From Pholis gunnellus (Eukaryota > Chordata > Actinopteri > Perciformes > Pholidae), in NCBI GenBank assembly GCA_910591455.2, contig OU342804.1:2304718-2368717 (forward strand): a stretch of DNA of 64,000 nt, written 5' to 3'. Position 1 is the first letter of the stretch; each line of letters opens with the position of its first letter. The position numbers and the translations under genes were made by a program. The notes beneath the pieces are model-generated. The model did no database searches. It saw only the letters and a program-made list of their open reading frames with translations, and was not told where the DNA came from. Of the stretch, positions 59,571 to 64,000 are shown piece by piece.

Positions 59571-60250
59571 CTACACCCTTGACCAAAAGTTTTAAGAATG
59601 ACACAAATATTAATGTTTACAAAGTCTGCTGCCTCAGTTTTTATGATGGCAATTTGCATATACTCCAGAATGTTATGAAGAGTGATCAGATGAATTGCTA
59701 GTAAGATGGCACCTAAATCAACCATTTATCGGATCATCAAGAACTTCAAGGAGAGAGGTTAAATTGTTGTGAAGAAGGCTTCGGGGTGCCCAACAAGTCC
59801 AGCAAGCACCAGGACCGTCTCCTAAAGCTGATTCAGCTGTAGGATCGGGGCACCACCAGTGCAGAGCTTGCTCAGGAATGGCAGCAGGCAGATGTGAGTG
59901 CATCTGCACGCACAGTGAGGCGGAGACTTTTGGAGGATGGCCTGGTGTCAAGAAGGGCAGCAAAGAAGCCACTTGTCTCCAGGAAAAACATCAGGGACAG
60001 ACTGATATTCTACAAAAGGTACAGGGACTGTGACTGCTGAGGACTGGGGTAAAGTCATTTTCTCTGATGAATCCCCTTTCCGAATGTTTGGGGCATCCGG
60101 AACAACAGCTTGTCCGGAGAAGAAAGGGTGAGTGCTACCATCAGTAAGCGCTACCATCAGTCCTGTGTCATGCCAACAGTAAAGCATCCTGAGACCATTC
60201 CTGTGTGGGGTTGCTTCTCAGCCAAGGGAGTGGGCTCACTCACAATTTTA
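59571..60250 (+). pseudogene. Tc1-like transposase, internally deleted and truncated
   Basis: The left end (CTTGACCAAAAG, then AAGAATGACACAAATATTAA) matches the terminal region of a Tc1-type element common in fishes. About 130 bp in, the text jumps to the coding part near 59700, so the 5' leader and the start of the gene are deleted. Reading from 59700 gives the paired-like helix-turn-helix (TIYRIIKNFKERG), then RTVRRRLLEDGLVSRRAAKK and VIFSDESPF, which holds the first catalytic Asp of the DD34E triad. Breaks are a TAA at about 59760, a TAG at about 59840, a frameshift near 60036, and a 15-bp local duplication (CTACCATCAGTAAGC) near 60135. The second Asp and the Glu are lost because similarity ends at about 60250. 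It is clearly inactive. Confidence 0.88.
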
Positions 60251-60770
60251 GAGCTTTTATCCAATCAGATTTCACCTCTGTGTCTCTAGGTAGAAGAGAG
60301 GCCCCGGGCCTGCAGACTCACAAGTGCATCCATGTGCAGTTTAAGTGAATGGGGACGATATTGTTGATTGTCATAGTGTTCAACCAATCAGATCTTTAAT
60401 TTAACATTCTTTGACGTGCCAGAGCGGCCTGCAGGCCTACAGCTACGTCAGCATTAGCAGCAGCGCTGCAGTGAGATTCTGTGCTGTGATTGGTCAGTGG
60501 GCGAGTACGTGACTGTCGTGAAACGAAACTTAACACCAGAGGCTTAGTCGAGTAGTCAGAGTTCATATTGAAAGATACGAATGAAATTATGATATTTTTT
60601 GCATTTTGCTTGGTGTAGATTTTAAATTTTTTTTTACCTAGCTTTGTTTTTTAACACTCAATGGCTGAAGGAGGAGAAACGGATTTGTGAGTTGGGATTT
60701 AACCGTGGGATTAATCTTTGTCAACACAGAAAAGAGGATGCGATCAGCATTTGGTAAGTCAACTGGTCAA
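60251..60770 (+). mobile_element. Possible unclassified element next to the Tc1 remnant
   Basis: The segment contains GCGGCCTGCAGGCC near 60425, CTGTGATTGGTCAGTGGGCG near 60483, an ATGGCTGAAGG start-like site at 60661 with a stop a few codons on, and a good donor pattern TTTG then GTAAGT near 60753. I have a vague memory of similar text as repeated sequence in fish, perhaps the 5' end of a hAT-like element. No ends or second copy are visible here. Confidence 0.25.
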
Positions 60771-60974
60771 GTGTACAGGGGAATAAGGTAAAAAAGAACT
60801 ATTAAATATCACCATGAAACTTGCCCTGTTGATCATCAACTTTAATAAGACAATTATATTTTGCATGACAAGTTTACGCAAATGAGGCATTAGCTCATGC
60901 TAACTTTTGGTGAATTTGGGAGAAATCTGCAGACGCAGACAAAGTAATAAAATAAAACCATTCTACTACTTCGC

Positions 60975-61017
60975 ATTTTACATCATCTGCTAAATGACTG
61001 TAATGTAATGTAATATA
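60975..61017 (+). mobile_element. Retroposon 3' tail fragment
   Basis: CATCTGCTAAATGACTG followed by TAATGTAATGTAAT is the characteristic tail of several fish SINEs and LINE2-like elements, which end in short GTAAT repeats. Only the tail is recognisable. Confidence 0.5.
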
Positions 61018-62108
61018 AAAAACACCTCAATGTGTGCTGTGGATGTTGTCTCTTCCATCAGAGAAACAAGATATGTTATGGAAAAGTAGCCCGAATATCC
61101 AAATTGATCAGTGCATGTTTCTGGCCTGCAGTGTCTCGCCTCAAAAGCCAAACGAGCCGTCCTGATGATCATCTTGGTGGTGATTGGGGAGGTTAGTCCG
61201 GTCTGATTGTACGTGAAAATAACAGCATCATCACCACGCCGAGCATAAACAGAATCTCTTCTTTCTCATCAGTGTCCCTCCCCCCCCCCCCCCCCCCCAT
61301 TTTCAAAGCCCTGAATCTGTCTCATTATCTTGTTTTGATGTTGCACTTTATCAAAATTGGACTCGATAGCCTCGGGCCCCGAAGTGCATGTGCACCGCGG
61401 ACAAGGAGGAAGAGGAAGAAGCGAAGAGTGCCCGCACCGTCTCACTGCCTCCTCTGTTGACAACAACAAGAAAAGACCATCACAGCGAAACGCCCGCATG
61501 TATGGACATCAATTACTTTTTAATTGTGAAAGAGTACAGTACACTAATTAAAACTTGTATATCTTGCCATGCCAAAGGCAAAATTAATAATTGATATTTT
61601 ATTAATATTCAAAAAGTAGCACTGGGAATATATTAAAGCGATTTTGTGGTTGCAGAAATGATCTAGTAGCCGTGTGAGTGTGTGTGTGTTTGACCTGTTT
61701 CTGATGAATTAGACTGCTCCGCCCCTCTTTTAGCCAGGCCGAGTTCAGTTTAGCCTCAGAAAGAGAGGGAGGCAGAGGGTGGATAAAGGAGGGTTTGTTT
61801 CGGAGGACTGTAGTTAATTTCACTCAGAATCTTATTAAAAATATTCTTCAATAATACAGTCGACCCTCAATCATCTGAGCCTCAATCCAACAATAAACAT
61901 GTTAAAATGATTCTGCAAGTTGAAACATTTTCAGTGATGATGCATGCCGACAGAAATCAGAGTCTTAACTGAATGTGCATGGGAATATTCATTATATTTT
62001 GTATTTGAATGTCCTCAGTATAGTTCACTTCAGAGCAGTGATCGCAACCATTAATTGGATAGAGGATTTTGTTCCCCTTGACATATTACCAAACTTGACA
62101 TTTTACCC

Positions 62109-62140
62109 GAAGAAGAAGAAGAAGAAGAAGAAGAAGAAGA
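62109..62140. repeat. (GAA)n trinucleotide microsatellite
   Basis: About ten GAA units, grading into A-rich sequence. Confidence 0.93.
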
Positions 62141-63300
62141 AAAGAAAGTGAGAGGAAGAGGAAACATGGCTCAACTCAGCCTTCTTGGGATTGAAGTTAA
62201 TATTATTATTCAAAACATATCAATGCCCACTGAGCTGTTGACTCCCTTAGGAGACCAACCGTGAAGTAAAGACTATCATTCTCTATCTGTAAATATAGTT
62301 CAGTAAAATAGAGCTGCACCTCTGGTATTCCACTTGATTGATGACTCGATTTAATATTTAATTCTGACTTTTTTCAAAGTAAAGCGTAATGTATGAACTA
62401 CTACGTGAGGCGTCTGGGTAGTCGCTCTTGAAGAACCACAGAGGACGCATTGACATTGAGCTCATGTGTAAATTCTAAAATGAATCACGACTGAATTCTG
62501 CTGTGCTGCTTTGGTCACATAAATACCAACTTAAGTATGTTTAAATCACTGGCGTGTCATTATTTTCATATGATCAGCATGGAGCTCCTTCATGCTCTTG
62601 ACAATAAACTTTTAAATACTAAATTGCGTGAACCTGAGGACCTAATGTAATAAAATAGACATTTTAGAAGGAGCATTCAACAGTGTTGTGACTCTGGACT
62701 TTTATTTAATTTTTATGTTTCACTTTTTAACTCGGCACTCTGAGAAGGAAGACGTGCCTGCATTGGACAATCTGTTAATGATGTACTACAAAACAAATCC
62801 AATGAAGTCAATCTGGACATTCTGTGCTGGTTCTATTTCAACAAAAGATTTACATGGCAAGATTTAGTGACCAAAAATAAATAAATACACAATTAAACTA
62901 ATAAAACGAATAGCTTCATATCATGTTATCATCACAATTCTGCTGTCTAAAACTTTTGCAGGGAATAATAAAAATATGAAAACAAAAGGGGAACACCTAC
63001 TTTGAACATGAGTTTTGCATACATTTCGCTGTATATTAATATTATAAAATACCCGTATTGATGTTAAGATAATGTTTTCAACAACGGTGCCGAGCCCTAA
63101 TGTTACAGACGCTCAGTGATTGAAACAGGCTGACTTACACTGAATCTTTGTGGGACCTCGCATTGATGCAGAAGAATGTAAATCATTCCGATATCAGAAT
63201 ATCAAAATATCTATGGTCTCATATCAGATCGTCCTCGACAAAATTATATTTTTTAGCATTTTTTCATCTTCAGGCCGGACCAGCTAGTAGACAGTGCTCT

Positions 63301-63303
<3 letters not shown>

Positions 63304-63347
<44 letters not shown>
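63304..63347. repeat. (GT)n microsatellite, about 22 units
   Basis: Perfect GT array. Confidence 0.95.
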
Positions 63348-63349
<2 letters not shown>

Positions 63350-64000
63350 GTCCTGCACATTATCTTCATCATCCCCTTGCTGTTGAATATTCACGCAAGG
63401 GGGAAAAGATTGCGCTAATCTAAAATTTCTAATTAAAACTATTTGGTTGGCGGTATCGCATAAACACTATTATTGTTTAATATCGTTCACTGTCGCGGTG
63501 GAACGATCCATCATTCTGCCAGGTGCTGCAGCCCCCTCCTCCAACCAAGCGACGCCCGCCCTCCACCTCATATCATAGCCTCTTAAAAAAAAAGAACATC
63601 TCGGTATCTCCTTGGATGGAGAGGATGCCAGGACGAAACAGAGAGAGGGGGCGGGGTGAGCGCGTGTTTAGTATTTTTTTAATAAGCGTCCTCAGTACTA
63701 TTGAGTGGGTCCCTTTGTTCATATGGTAAGATTAATTATGCTGTCAGCCACTCTCAGGGGCTGCTTAACAAAGATTCAGTGATATAATGGCCGGGCCCTG
63801 CGCTTGGCAATCACAATCACTGGGAGACAATTTCAAATCCTCCCTTCCCCACACAACGGCGAACCCAATGGTCGCCTTTTTCATCAACGGGGGAGAGGGG
63901 GGGGGGTCATTGTTAGCTGGCTAAAACACACACACACATTGAGTAGAAACACCTAGGTGCAGTTTGATTCTTCAGCTCGTCGGTTGCGACTCGCCGTTGT

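Larger units (their letters stand above)
61018..64000. other. Non-coding stretch; simple repeats; candidate conserved element 63700-63860
   Basis: Simple repeats are a C run at about 61282-61298, (GAA)n at 62109-62140 and a GT array at 63304-63347. The block at 63700-63860 (GATTAATTATGCTGTCAGCC, TTGGCAATCACAATCACTGG) strongly resembles a conserved non-coding element. No gene is seen; overlapping frames at 61269-61594 reflect purine-rich sequence. Confidence 0.45.

Noticed and set aside
59718..60187. Two minus-strand frames of 84 and 79 codons
   Set aside because: They are antisense shadows of the Tc1 transposase remnant.

Overview
This window looks like non-coding nuclear DNA of a ray-finned fish, probably a percomorph teleost. 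The evidence is very dense CA/GT, GA/CT and poly-C/poly-G microsatellites, a decayed Tc1-like transposase of the kind common in fish, hAT-type miniature elements with 8-bp target duplications, and several repeat families I recognise from teleost genomes. The species and locus cannot be named. I found no protein-coding gene, rRNA, convincing tRNA or CRISPR array that I would defend. Most open frames are short or lie in simple repeats.

The main content is mobile-element debris. A TIR-bearing DNA transposon family (called family A here) has at least twelve copies: about 60-745, 6180-6525, 7675-8090, 11300-11545, 19915-20050, 33066-33425, 39390-39685, 41880-42240, 46410-46740, 49645-49860, 51634-52326 and 56485-56745. 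Two copies of a SINE-like repeat (family B) lie at 12160-12643 and 30389-30865. A hAT-type element at 24896-25951 and a smaller one at 45748-46049 each have perfect 8-bp target duplications. A MITE lies at 58157-58371, a foldback family at 46805-47222 (relatives near 21240 and 43680), LINE/SINE-derived pieces near 8800, 24319, 32741, 46091 and 60975, and a broken Tc1 copy at 59571-60250. A remnant of a RecQ-like helicase at 35059-35496 keeps a Q-motif and a damaged Walker A motif.

Between the repeats are long stretches of apparently unique sequence with homeodomain-type ATTA/TAAT motifs and little simple repeat (for example 13060-13490, 27170-27510, 50890-51140 and 63700-63860). These look like candidate conserved non-coding elements, so the window may be a gene desert or a very large intron near a developmental gene; that is inference only. 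The most unusual items are the density and internal structure of family A, an open frame on the minus strand at 11698-12321 that appears to have been split by the family B insertion, and a possible unannotated non-coding transcript around 28010-29075.
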